A DNA stretch of 41,189 nucleotides from Massilia niastensis DSM 21313. Lineage in GTDB: Bacteria; Pseudomonadota; Gammaproteobacteria; Burkholderiales; Burkholderiaceae_D. The notes beneath the pieces are model-generated. The model saw nothing but the letters and a program-made list of their open reading frames with translations, searched no databases and was not told the origin of the DNA. A program made the position numbers and the translations under genes. Every line of letters starts with the position of its first letter. Positions within the stretch are counted from its first letter, which is position 1. This document shows positions 15,250 through 23,467 of this stretch, in pieces. The stretch covers positions 1 to 41,189 of the forward strand of contig NZ_KB908126.1 of assembly GCF_000382345.1 (NCBI RefSeq), written 5' to 3'.

Positions 15250-16242
15250 TCAGGCGTGCTGGCGCCGGTAGGCGCTGGGCGAGAGACCGAGGTTGCGCTG
15301 GAAGCTGGTGCGCATGCGGTCGGGATCGCCGAAGCCGCAGGCCTGCGCGATCTGCTCGAGGTTGCGGTCGGATTGCTGCAATAGCCGGCGCGCCGCGTCC
15401 AGGCGGAACTGCTCGATCGCCTTGGCCGGCGTGCGTCCGGTCTTCTGGCGGTACACGCGCGCGAAATTGCGCGGGCTCATGCACGCCTGCCTGGCCAGCC
15501 GCTCCACGCTCAGGTCCGCGCTGGCCAGGTGGTCGGCGATCCAGCGGTGCAGCCCGTCGAACTGGGCGCCGTCCCCGGCCTGCAGCGCCAGCCGGTCGCT
15601 GTGCTGCGGCTCGCTGCCGGCGCGCCGCACGTAGATGACGAGTTCCTGCGCCACCAGCATCGCGATCTCGTGGCCGTGGTCGGCCTCGACCATCGCCAGC
15701 GCCATGTCGATGCCGGTGCTGACCCCGGCGGAGGTCCAGACCGGATCGTCCCGCACATACACCGCTTCCTGCTGCACATTCACATTCGGGTAGCGGATGG
15801 CGAGCCGGTCGCACACCGCCCAGTGCGTGGTGGCCCGGTGGCCGTCGAGCCGGCCGGCCGCGGCCAGCATGAACGAGCCGGTGCACACCGAAGCGATGCG
15901 CCGGACATCGACGCCGCGCAGCCATTCGATCAGGGAGTCCGCGCCGAGCAGGGCGCTTTCGATATCGGTCGCCCCGGGCACCAGCACCGTGTCGGCCTGG
16001 AAGCCGGGATCGCACAGGCTGGCCACGGCCAGTACCGTGCCTTCGGCCGTGGTGACCGGAGCGCCGTCGACGCTGGCGGTCACCAGCGCATAGCCGGGAA
16101 GGCCGCGCTGCTCCAGGTGGCGCGAGGCGCACCAGAATACGGTCTGGGCGCCGGCCAGGTCGAGCATGCAGGTGCCCGGATAGACGGCAAACACGATGCG
16201 CCGCACCGTGTACGCTGGCGGAGTGTCATGGGCCGTCGTCAT
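15250..16242 (-). CDS. GlxA-type transcriptional regulator (DJ-1/PfpI domain plus AraC HTH)
   Basis: A 330-residue regulator. The N-terminal half (about 13-185) is a DJ-1/PfpI-like domain with the nucleophile-elbow cysteine Cys120 in SVCTGSFMLAAAG and the block RATTHW. The C-terminal half (about 225-328) is an AraC-type double helix-turn-helix (LSVERLARQACMSPRNFARV and LEQIAQACGFGDPDRMRTSF). Proteins of this architecture sense small amides, amino-acid derivatives or electrophiles. A TATAAT box on the minus strand at 16299-16304 is a likely -10 element about 57 nt upstream. Confidence 0.92.
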   Translation of the reverse strand: MTTAHDTPPAYTVRRIVFAVYPGTCMLDLAGAQTVFWCASRHLEQRGLPGYALVTASVDGAPVTTAEGTVLAVASLCDPGFQADTVLVPGATDIESALLGADSLIEWLRGVDVRRIASVCTGSFMLAAAGRLDGHRATTHWAVCDRLAIRYPNVNVQQEAVYVRDDPVWTSAGVSTGIDMALAMVEADHGHEIAMLVAQELVIYVRRAGSEPQHSDRLALQAGDGAQFDGLHRWIADHLASADLSVERLARQACMSPRNFARVYRQKTGRTPAKAIEQFRLDAARRLLQQSDRNLEQIAQACGFGDPDRMRTSFQRNLGLSPSAYRRQHA

Positions 16243-16354
16243 TTATCTTGTCTTTTCGTCCATCGATGCACGGCCAAAGGAATGTACGTACACCAATCAT
16301 TATAGAGCTTCCCTGAAGAACTTACCTAAGGTGCATAAAGTTCCGGCGACCTCC

Positions 16355-17290
16355 TCAGCGGCCCTCCGGCCGCATGCTGCGGAACTGGCCCGGCGCGCAG
16401 CCGGTGCTGCGCCGGAACGCGGCGCTGAAGGCGCTTTCCGAGGCATAGCCGAGCCGGTAGGCCAGGGTGGCTACCGGCAGGCCTTCTTCCAGCAACGCCT
16501 GGCGCGCCAGGCGCATGCGCCACTGCTGCAGGTAGTGCAGGGGCGTGCTGCCGACCAGCTGGCGGAAGCGCAGGGCCAGCGCCGAACGCGACATCGCAAC
16601 CTGGCCGGCCAGGTCCGCCACGGTCCAGCGCCGTGCCGGCGCGCCATGCAGCAGGCGCAACGCGGCGCCGATCTTCGGATCGGCCAGCGCCGCCAGCCAG
16701 CCCTGGGGCGCCGGGTCCTGGCTGCGCAGCGCCTGCACCAGCGCGATGCGCGCCAGGGCGCCGGTCAGCGCGTGCTGCCCGGGCGCGCAGGCGTGCGCTT
16801 CGTCGCGGTACAGCGCCAGCAGGGTGTGCAGCGCCGGGGCTGCCCTGGACGCGGCGGGCACCAGCAGTTCCGGCGGCACGACCTGCTCGAGCAGGTCGCG
16901 CTGGCACGCATCGAATTCGAAGCGGCCCGCGATGATCTCCAATCCGCCTGGCCCGCCCCAGCTGATGGCGCCGCCGGAGCAGGGCAGGGCCGCGACATGG
17001 GCGATCCCGTCCGTCGCCGGCAGCGCCGGGTCGGTGCTCGCGACATACGGACGGCCGCTGCGCATCAGGAGACAGTCGCCCGGCGCCAGGCGGTAGGGCG
17101 CGGCGTCGCCGTCGACGTGGACGTACAGGACGCCACTGCGTTGCGCGATGAACTTCAGGTAGGAATAGGCGGGAAAGCGCAGTGCCCACGGGCCGCCGGC
17201 GGCCATGCGCAGCGACGCGCCGCTGCGCACCCGGAGCACGGCCAGCACGTCGGAAAGGGGATCGGCATCGTGATCTGGACGGTCGCGCAT
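16355..17290 (-). CDS. AraC-family transcriptional regulator with cupin-type sensor domain
   Basis: A 311-residue regulator. The N-terminal half begins DPLSDVLAVLRVRSG, typical of the AraC cupin_6 sensor, and continues with YRLAPGDCLLMRSG. The C-terminal AraC DNA-binding part reads WTVADLAGQVAMSRSALALRF and LPVATLAYRLGYASESAFSAAF. The start is uncertain: ATG at 17290 is chosen because the family begins close to DPLSDVL, and ATG at 17311 is the alternative; neither has a clear ribosome site. It is divergent from the aldo/keto reductase gene 80 nt away, its likely target. Confidence 0.88.
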   Translation of the reverse strand: MRDRPDHDADPLSDVLAVLRVRSGASLRMAAGGPWALRFPAYSYLKFIAQRSGVLYVHVDGDAAPYRLAPGDCLLMRSGRPYVASTDPALPATDGIAHVAALPCSGGAISWGGPGGLEIIAGRFEFDACQRDLLEQVVPPELLVPAASRAAPALHTLLALYRDEAHACAPGQHALTGALARIALVQALRSQDPAPQGWLAALADPKIGAALRLLHGAPARRWTVADLAGQVAMSRSALALRFRQLVGSTPLHYLQQWRMRLARQALLEEGLPVATLAYRLGYASESAFSAAFRRSTGCAPGQFRSMRPEGR

Positions 17291-17369
17291 GAAGGATGGA
17301 CTGGGCAGCATGGTGGGCCGGACCGGCGGATTCTACACTTTCTTCCTCGAATTCACCGGAGACCACTTC

Positions 17370-18395
17370 ATGCAATACCGACGACTCGGCAATACCGGCA
17401 TCATCGTTTCGCGCCTGTGCCTGGGCGCCATGACCTTCGGCGGCAAGGCCACGCCACCCTACGACAAGGTGGGCGGACTGGACCTGGCCGCGAGCGGCCG
17501 CCTGGTCGACATGGCGCTCGACGCCGGCATCAACTTCATCGACACCGCCAACGTCTACGCCGACGGCGAATCGGAATCCCTGCTGGGCCAGGTGCTCGAA
17601 GGGCGCCGCGAGCAGGTGGTGTTGGCCACCAAGTTCCATGCGCCAATGGGCAAGGGGCCGAACGACGCCGGCCAGTCGCGCCTGCACATGACGCGCGCCC
17701 TCGACGCCAGCCTGCGCCGCCTGCGCACCGACCACGTCGACCTGTACCAGATCCATAACTTCGACGATCTCACGCCGATGGAAGAAACCCTGCGCGCGCT
17801 CGACGACGCGGTCCGCGCCGGCAAGATCCGCTACATCGGCTGCTCCAACCTGGCCGGCTGGCAGGTCGCCAAGGCGCTCGGCCTGTCGGCGCTGCACGAC
17901 TGGTCGTCGTTCGTCTCGGTGCAGGCCTGCTATTCGCTCGCGGTGCGCGACATCGAACGCGAGATCCTGCCGCAGGTCGAGGACGCGCAGCTGGGCCTGA
18001 TGGCCTGGAGCCCGCTGGCGGGCGGCCTGTTGTCGGGCAAGTACGGCCGCGACGGCAGTACTGATCCGGACGCACGGCGCCTGCACATCGCGTTCCCGCC
18101 GGTTGGGCAGGAGCATGGCCTGGCCGTCATCGATGCGGTGAAGGCGGTCGCGGCGCGGCATGGGGCGACGCCGGCCCAGGTGGCGCTGGCCTGGGTGCTG
18201 GCACAGCCGGCGGTCACGAGCGCGGTCATTGGCGCCCGCCGGCCGGAGCAGCTGCTCGACAACCTGGCGTCCCTCGAGCTGGTGCTGGATACGCAGGACC
18301 TGGCGGTGCTGGATGCCGCCAGCGCCGCGCCGCCGTCCTATCCGGCGTGGATACGGGCAATGACGAACACGCACCGCGAGGGCTTCTTGCGTTGA
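17370..18395 (+). CDS. Aldo/keto reductase
   Basis: A 341-residue NADPH-dependent oxidoreductase with a TIM-barrel fold. The catalytic tetrad is visible: Asp58 (NFIDTANVY), Tyr63, Lys88 (LATKFH) and His129 (YQIHN). C-terminal cofactor residues appear in SAVIGARRPEQLLDN. It acts on aldehydes or ketones in the cytoplasm; the substrate is unknown. The start at 17370 follows GGAGA 8 nt upstream and matches the family beginning MQYRRLGNTG. It is divergently arranged with an AraC/cupin regulator. Confidence 0.92.
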   Translation: MQYRRLGNTGIIVSRLCLGAMTFGGKATPPYDKVGGLDLAASGRLVDMALDAGINFIDTANVYADGESESLLGQVLEGRREQVVLATKFHAPMGKGPNDAGQSRLHMTRALDASLRRLRTDHVDLYQIHNFDDLTPMEETLRALDDAVRAGKIRYIGCSNLAGWQVAKALGLSALHDWSSFVSVQACYSLAVRDIEREILPQVEDAQLGLMAWSPLAGGLLSGKYGRDGSTDPDARRLHIAFPPVGQEHGLAVIDAVKAVAARHGATPAQVALAWVLAQPAVTSAVIGARRPEQLLDNLASLELVLDTQDLAVLDAASAAPPSYPAWIRAMTNTHREGFLR

Positions 18396-18411
18396 ATTGA
18401 GCGGAGTTGGC

Positions 18412-18456
18412 TTGCATCAATCCGGTTTTCGGATGATACTGTATGCAATTACAGTA
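18412..18456 (+). promoter_or_regulatory. dinB promoter with LexA (SOS) box
   Basis: TTGCAT (18412-18417) and GATACT (18435-18440) form a sigma-70 promoter with a 17-nt spacer. The -10 overlaps a near-perfect SOS box, TACTGT-ATGCAATT-ACAGTA (18437-18456), which keeps the full CTGT-N8-ACAG core and its flanking TA/TA. LexA bound here would block the polymerase, so dinB is very probably induced by DNA damage. Confidence 0.9.
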
Positions 18457-18487
18457 GTCGGCGCCCGCGAGGGGCGGCCTCGCCAGC

Positions 18488-19576
18488 GTGAACGCCCCGG
18501 TCCGGAAAATCATCCACTGCGATTGCGATTGTTTCTACGCATCCGTCGAGATGCGCGACGATCCGTCCCTGCGCGGCCGTCCGCTGGCCGTGGGCGGCCG
18601 TCCCGACCAGCGCGGCGTGGTCGCCACCTGCAACTACGAGGCGCGCCGCTACGGCATCCATTCGGCCATGGCCACCGCCCAGGCCATCAAGCTGTGCCCG
18701 GACCTGCTGGTGCTGCCGCCGGCGATGGAGAAATACCGCATCGCCTCGCGCCAGATCATGGACATCTACCGCGACTACACCGAGCTGGTGGAACCGCTCT
18801 CGCTCGACGAGGCCTACCTCGACGTCACCAGTTCGCCGCACTGCAAGGGCAGCGCGACCCTGATCGCCCAGGAAATCCGGCGCCGCATCTTCGAGACCGT
18901 GGGCATCACCGCCTCGGCCGGCGTGGCGCCGAACAAGTTCGTAGCGAAGATCGCCAGCGACTGGAACAAGCCGGACGGCTTGTTCCTGGTGCGCCCGAAC
19001 GAGGTCGACGCCTTCGTGGCCGCGCTGCCCGTCAAGAAGCTTTATGGCGTGGGCAAGGTCACGGCGGAAAAGCTGAACCGCCTGGGCGCCCAGACCTGCG
19101 CCGACCTGCGCGGCTGGAGCATGCAGAAGCTGCAGGAGCATTTCGGCAGCTTCGGCGCCCGCCTGTACGACCTGAGCCGCGGCATCGACAACCGTGAAGT
19201 GAACACCTCGCGCGAGCGCAAGTCGATCAGCACCGAGGAAACCTATACTCCCGACGTGCCCGACCTGGCCGCCTGCCTGGCGCTGCTTCCCGATCTTTAT
19301 GAACACCTGCTGGGACGCATCAAGCGCGCGGGTGCGGAAAAATTCATCAACAAGTTATTTGTGAAGATCAAGTTCAGCGACTTCCAGCAGACCACGGTCG
19401 AGTGTGTTGGCTATGCGCCACATATTCCGACCTATGCCCGCCTGATGGAAACCGGCTGGCAGCGCGCCAGCCGTCCGGTGCGCCTGCTGGGCGTCGGGGT
19501 GCGGCTGGGCGAGGCCGAGACGGTCGAGCAGCTGCGCTTGTTCGACGATGCGCTGGACAACTCGACAATAGAATAA
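18488..19576 (+). CDS. dinB: DNA polymerase IV (DinB, Y-family)
   Basis: A 362-residue translesion polymerase. Catalytic acids are Asp12 (IIHCDCDCFYASVE) and Asp107/Glu108 (LSLDEAYLDV), followed by a thumb and the little-finger domain. Near the C-terminus QLRLF is a beta-clamp-binding motif. The start is GTG at 18488, since the conserved beginning KIIHCDCD follows at once; the ribosome site is weak. It carries an SOS promoter directly upstream and is followed by rdgC 86 nt later, so both may share induction. Confidence 0.95.
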   Translation: MNAPVRKIIHCDCDCFYASVEMRDDPSLRGRPLAVGGRPDQRGVVATCNYEARRYGIHSAMATAQAIKLCPDLLVLPPAMEKYRIASRQIMDIYRDYTELVEPLSLDEAYLDVTSSPHCKGSATLIAQEIRRRIFETVGITASAGVAPNKFVAKIASDWNKPDGLFLVRPNEVDAFVAALPVKKLYGVGKVTAEKLNRLGAQTCADLRGWSMQKLQEHFGSFGARLYDLSRGIDNREVNTSRERKSISTEETYTPDVPDLAACLALLPDLYEHLLGRIKRAGAEKFINKLFVKIKFSDFQQTTVECVGYAPHIPTYARLMETGWQRASRPVRLLGVGVRLGEAETVEQLRLFDDALDNSTIE

Positions 19577-19662
19577 TTTTTCGACTTTCTCGCTGGCGCG
19601 GATTGCCGCTGAGCAGCGTAGAATGTCGTTCCCTTGAAATACTGAAACAAAACGGAAAACCT

Positions 19663-20559
19663 ATGTGGTTCAAGAACCTTCAGATCTATCGCCTTCCCGC
19701 CCCTTGGGCCTTCACTCCTGAACAGATGGAAGAGGCGCTGCAATCGCAGGCCTTCGTGCCCGCCAGCAGCAATGAGCTGCTGCAGCAGGGCTGGGACTCG
19801 CCGCGCAACAATGGCAAGCTGGTCCACGTGGTCAACAAGCAGATGCTGATGATGCTGGGCACGGAAAAGAAGCTGCTGCCCTCGACGGTCATCAACCAGG
19901 TGGCCAAGGCCAAGGCGGCCGAGCTGGAAGAGCAGCAGGGCTTCCCGCCGGGTAAGAAGGCGATGAAGGAACTGAAGGAACGCGTGGCCGACGAACTGCT
20001 GCCGCGCGCATTCTCGATCCGCAGCAATGTCTGGGTCTGGATCGACCCGGTCAACGGCTGGCTGGTGGTCGATGCCGCCAGCCCGTCGAAGGCGGACGAC
20101 GTGATCAAGCTGCTGCTCAAGGCGGTCGACCGCATGCCGCTGGAATCGCTGCGCGTGCAGCGTTCGCCGGTGGCCGTGATGACCGGCTGGCTGGAAGCGG
20201 ACGAAGCGCCGTACGGCTTCACGATCGACCAGGACACCGAACTGCGCGCGACCGGCGAGAGCCGCGCCGCGGTGCGCTACGTCAAGCACACGCTGGAACC
20301 GGACGACATCCGCCGCCACATCGCCGCAGGCAAGCAGTGCACCCGCCTGGCGATGACCTGGAACGACCGCATCAGCTTCGTGCTGACCGAATCGCTGGCG
20401 ATCAAGGGCGTCAAGCCGCTCGACGTGATCAAGGAAGGCGAATCGCCGACCTACAGCGACGACGAGCGTTTCGACAACGACATCGTGCTGATGACCGGCG
20501 AGATGGCCAAGCTGCTGACCGACGTGGTCGAAGCCCTGGGCGGCGAAGCCAAGGCGTAA
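19663..20559 (+). CDS. rdgC: Recombination-associated protein RdgC
   Basis: A 298-residue nucleoid-associated DNA-binding protein that forms a ring dimer on duplex DNA and restrains RecA. The family start MWFKNLQIYRL is intact. Other conserved blocks are FVPASSNELLQQGWDSPR, KKLLPSTVINQ, RAFSIRSNVWVWIDP and GKQCTRLAMTWNDRISFVL. The length matches the usual 300. It lies just downstream of dinB on the same strand. A GC-rich hairpin (GCGCGTGCGC...GCACGCG, 20565-20585) follows but lacks a T-run. Confidence 0.95.
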   Translation: MWFKNLQIYRLPAPWAFTPEQMEEALQSQAFVPASSNELLQQGWDSPRNNGKLVHVVNKQMLMMLGTEKKLLPSTVINQVAKAKAAELEEQQGFPPGKKAMKELKERVADELLPRAFSIRSNVWVWIDPVNGWLVVDAASPSKADDVIKLLLKAVDRMPLESLRVQRSPVAVMTGWLEADEAPYGFTIDQDTELRATGESRAAVRYVKHTLEPDDIRRHIAAGKQCTRLAMTWNDRISFVLTESLAIKGVKPLDVIKEGESPTYSDDERFDNDIVLMTGEMAKLLTDVVEALGGEAKA

Positions 20560-20707
20560 TGCCGGCGCGTGCGCGCTGCGCACGCGATCACCGCGGGGGC
20601 GGACCAGCCGCCACCCCAGGGGATGCTGCGGCGGCCTTACCGCCGCCTGCTCCCGCATCACTGCGCCGACGCGGCTTCCGCGCGCGTCACGCGTCCAGGA
20701 ACCCTGC

Positions 20708-21193
20708 TTACAATTGCTGGAACACGCCGGCGGCGCGGTTCTTCTGCACATTATCCCAAGGGAAGACCTGGCCATTCATCGCGACATACACGCCGGCCGG
20801 CAGGACCTGCGCGACGCCGCAGGCGAAGCCGAGGTTGAACAGCGCGTCCGAGTTCGCGATTTCGTAAGGAATCATGGCGCCGGTCAGCACGATGGTCTGC
20901 TCCAGCCGGGCCGCGCCCAGCACGGCGGCGGTTTCGCGCATGGTGTCGGTGCCGTGGATGATCACGACCGCCTTCTCCGAAGCATCCTGGCAGGAGGCCA
21001 GCACGCGCTGGCGGTCGGCGTCCTGCATGTCGAGCGAGTCGAGCAGCGGCAGCACGTCGAGCGTGACGGGCACCGTCATGCGGCTGCGTTTGACGACCTC
21101 CGGCAGGTGGCTGTCGGCGAAGCCGAGGACGCCGTTCAGTTCGTTGTAATGTTTGTCGAAAGTGCCGCCGGTGGCGATGAGTCGCAAAGTCAT
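20708..21193 (-). CDS. Half-length asparaginase-like protein
   Basis: 161 residues, half the usual asparaginase length of about 330. The N-terminal Rossmann-like domain is kept with both catalytic motifs: the first threonine in IATGGTFDK (Thr11) and the pair Thr82-Asp83 in HGTDTM, plus VLTGAM. The C-terminal domain that normally completes the active site of a neighbouring subunit is missing. The ending VFPWDNVQKNRAAGVFQQL looks natural rather than frame-shifted, so this probably belongs to the short asparaginase-domain family of proteobacteria. Activity as an amidohydrolase is plausible but unproven. The ribosome site is weak. Confidence 0.85.
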   Translation of the reverse strand: MTLRLIATGGTFDKHYNELNGVLGFADSHLPEVVKRSRMTVPVTLDVLPLLDSLDMQDADRQRVLASCQDASEKAVVIIHGTDTMRETAAVLGAARLEQTIVLTGAMIPYEIANSDALFNLGFACGVAQVLPAGVYVAMNGQVFPWDNVQKNRAAGVFQQL

Positions 21194-21330
21194 GTTGGTT
21201 TATACACGCGATGAAAAAAGGTGGCTAATGATAGCCCCAAAGGGGTATGTATCGACATGTGTCTGCGCTAGAATCGGCCGGATCGGATGAGTACACTGAT
21301 CGACTTCCACCTCTTCTTCTACGTTTCCCC

Positions 21331-22110
21331 ATGAAAGCAGTCGCCCCTGGAACCGTCATTTTCCACCGCCATCGAGGCTATGGCGTGATCACCCACGTCA
21401 ACTTGCTCACCGGCTGGATTTCGGCGCGTTTCGGCAGCGAATCGCGCACCCTCGACCTGAACCTGTCGAGCGACGAGGTGCAGCATGCGGATGGCGAGCC
21501 GATCCTGTTCCGCCGCGCCCCGCCGGACCGCATGCCGCATGCGCGGCTGATGGCGGTGGTGCGCGAACTGCACCAGGCGGGCTACCAGAAGCTGTACCTG
21601 TATTCGTGGCCGAAGCCATCGGGACTGCACTGGCGCTGGCACATCTTCACCGGCCCGCGCACCTGGATGCAGCGCACCTGGCGCGAAGGCTGGTATGGCT
21701 CGGGCGCGGAGTACAACAACAACCCGGTGATGGGCTGGGGCGATACGCCGGGCGCGACGACCGATGAGCTGATCCATGCGCTGGCCAGGTTCGATCCGCA
21801 GGGCCTGGCCCAGGCCCTGGGGCGCGATGAGGATCATACGGCGTGGTTCGCCCAGGCCTGCGAGGTGCTGTTGCCGGGGTACATGTACAGCCTGAACATG
21901 GAGCGGCCGGCGGGTGGGGGACTGGTCGAAGCGCCGCCGGTGCCGGTGGTGCCGGTGCGGGCAGGGCTGAAGCCGTATGCCGGGCCGGATATCGGCTGGC
22001 CGCCGGGGTGGGCGGGCTTGTGGACCGGCACCCATGTCATGCCGGCGCGCAAGATCAGCCTGAGCGGCGAGCCGGAGCCGCAGCCGCCGCGCGAGCAGTC
22101 GCTGCGCTGA
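21331..22110 (+). CDS. Uncharacterised protein
   Basis: 259 residues from ATG at 21331. I do not recognise the family. The first 55 residues (GTVIFHRHRGYGVITHVN, GWISARFGSESRTLDL) look like a small beta-barrel of the CarD/SH3 kind that could bind nucleic acid or protein. The middle (about 75-130) is rich in aromatics (LYLYSWPKPSGLHWRWHIFTG). The C-terminus is proline-rich. There is no signal peptide or membrane segment, so it is probably cytoplasmic. Codon use is as GC-rich as the neighbours, and its tail is convergent with the dehydrogenase at 22130, only 19 nt away. Confidence 0.75.
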   Translation: MKAVAPGTVIFHRHRGYGVITHVNLLTGWISARFGSESRTLDLNLSSDEVQHADGEPILFRRAPPDRMPHARLMAVVRELHQAGYQKLYLYSWPKPSGLHWRWHIFTGPRTWMQRTWREGWYGSGAEYNNNPVMGWGDTPGATTDELIHALARFDPQGLAQALGRDEDHTAWFAQACEVLLPGYMYSLNMERPAGGGLVEAPPVPVVPVRAGLKPYAGPDIGWPPGWAGLWTGTHVMPARKISLSGEPEPQPPREQSLR

Positions 22111-22129
22111 AAACGTCGGCGCAAAAAGC

Positions 22130-23119
22130 CTACTGCTCCAAGGCATCCGGATTCAGGATATTCGTTGGCTCCCCAGCCGCAAACCGGACCACGTTCTCGA
22201 ACGCCGCCCTGAAGTAAATCTCATAGCTGTCCTTCTCCACATACCCCAGGTGCGGCGTCGCCAGCACCGTCGGAATCCGCAACAGGGGCGCATCGGGAGG
22301 CAAGGGTTCGCTGCTGAACACATCCAGCGCCGCCCATCCCGGCCAACCCTGCTTCAGCGCCTCCTCGAGCGCTCCTTCCTCGACCAGTTCCGCCCGGCTG
22401 GTGTTGACGAACAAGGCATCCGGCTTCATGCGCGCCAGGTCGCCTGCCGTGACGATGCCGCGCGTCCCTTCCGCCAGCCGCAGGTGCAGGCTCAGCACGT
22501 CCGCCTGCGCGAAGAATTCCTCGCGCGATGCCGCCGCCTCGAAGCCATCGGCCACTGCCGCCTGCCTGCTGGCTTCGCTACCCCACACCAGCACGCGCAT
22601 CCCGAAGGCCCTGGCATAGCCCGCCACCATGCTCCCGATCTTGCCGTAGCTCCAGAGCGCCAGGGTCCGTCCACGCAGCACCCGGCCGAGGCCGTTCAGC
22701 ACCGGATTGATCGACGCCGTCTGCCACAAGCCATCCTTCAGGTTGGCGGCATACGGCACGATCCTGCGGCTGGCCGCCATGATCAGCGCCCAGGTCAGCT
22801 CGGCCGGCGCGACCGGCGAGCCGACCCCCTCGGCGATGGCGACGCCGCGCTCGGTGGCGGCCTCCACGTCGATGTGGCCGCTGACCTTGCCGGTCTGCGA
22901 AATCAGCTTCAGGTTCGGCAGCCTGGCCAGCAGGGCGCGCGAGACCACGGTACGTTCGCGGATCAGCACCAGCGCGTCGTAGGACGCCAGCCGGATCGCC
23001 AGCTGGCCCAGTCCGCGCACCGAGTTATTGAAGACCTTTACCTCGTGGCCATCCAGCAGGCTGAAGCACTCGAGGCCGCGCACCGCGTCCTGGTAATCGT
23101 CGAGAATCGCAATTTTCAT
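22130..23119 (-). CDS. D-2-hydroxyacid dehydrogenase family protein
   Basis: A 329-residue NAD-dependent dehydrogenase of the phosphoglycerate/D-lactate type. The catalytic residues are Arg242 (NTSRAELV), Glu271 (FSSEPLP) and His290 (ATPHLGY). The nucleotide-binding loop reads WSYGKIG (156-162), so the first glycine of GxGxxG is serine, as in one subgroup of this family. The start is ATG at 23119 (MKIAILDDYQD). The substrate is a 2-hydroxy or 2-oxo acid that cannot be specified. It is divergent from pckG across a 348-nt gap. Confidence 0.9.
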   Translation of the reverse strand: MKIAILDDYQDAVRGLECFSLLDGHEVKVFNNSVRGLGQLAIRLASYDALVLIRERTVVSRALLARLPNLKLISQTGKVSGHIDVEAATERGVAIAEGVGSPVAPAELTWALIMAASRRIVPYAANLKDGLWQTASINPVLNGLGRVLRGRTLALWSYGKIGSMVAGYARAFGMRVLVWGSEASRQAAVADGFEAAASREEFFAQADVLSLHLRLAEGTRGIVTAGDLARMKPDALFVNTSRAELVEEGALEEALKQGWPGWAALDVFSSEPLPPDAPLLRIPTVLATPHLGYVEKDSYEIYFRAAFENVVRFAAGEPTNILNPDALEQ

Positions 23120-23467
23120 GTGTGTTGTCAGAGTGTAATCATTCGATCGTAAGGAAATAACAGGATCAGGTCGAAGCTTGAATAGCCTACTACATTCGTC
23201 AAGTATTTTTCCTACTTTTTTGTAGTGTAAGAAGTCCTGTCCGGCTCCGGCAGGTGTACAATCGGCCCAGAACTTGAGGGTTTGACACGCACCCGCGCGT
23301 CTCGACCCAGCTGCACCGTTCCCAGCCTCGCCATGAGGTTGTCGACACGACCGCCGTACCGCCGATCCCCATGAGGGACTGGATGCCTGCCGACAGGCCC
23401 GGCCAGACGACGATCCTGCCGTGCCGGGACAAGAAAGAATTCTCAATTGGCATTGGAGGTACTCCCT
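23120..23467. promoter_or_regulatory. Divergent gap between the dehydrogenase and pckG
   Basis: No gene is seen in these 348 nt. The left part (about 23150-23230) is AT-rich and should hold the promoters. TACAAT at 23258-23263 could be a -10 for a long pckG leader, but its -35 is poor. A dyad CCTG-TCCGGCTCCGG-CAGG lies at 23236-23254. The ribosome site GGAGG at about 23455 decides the pckG start. Confidence 0.35.
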
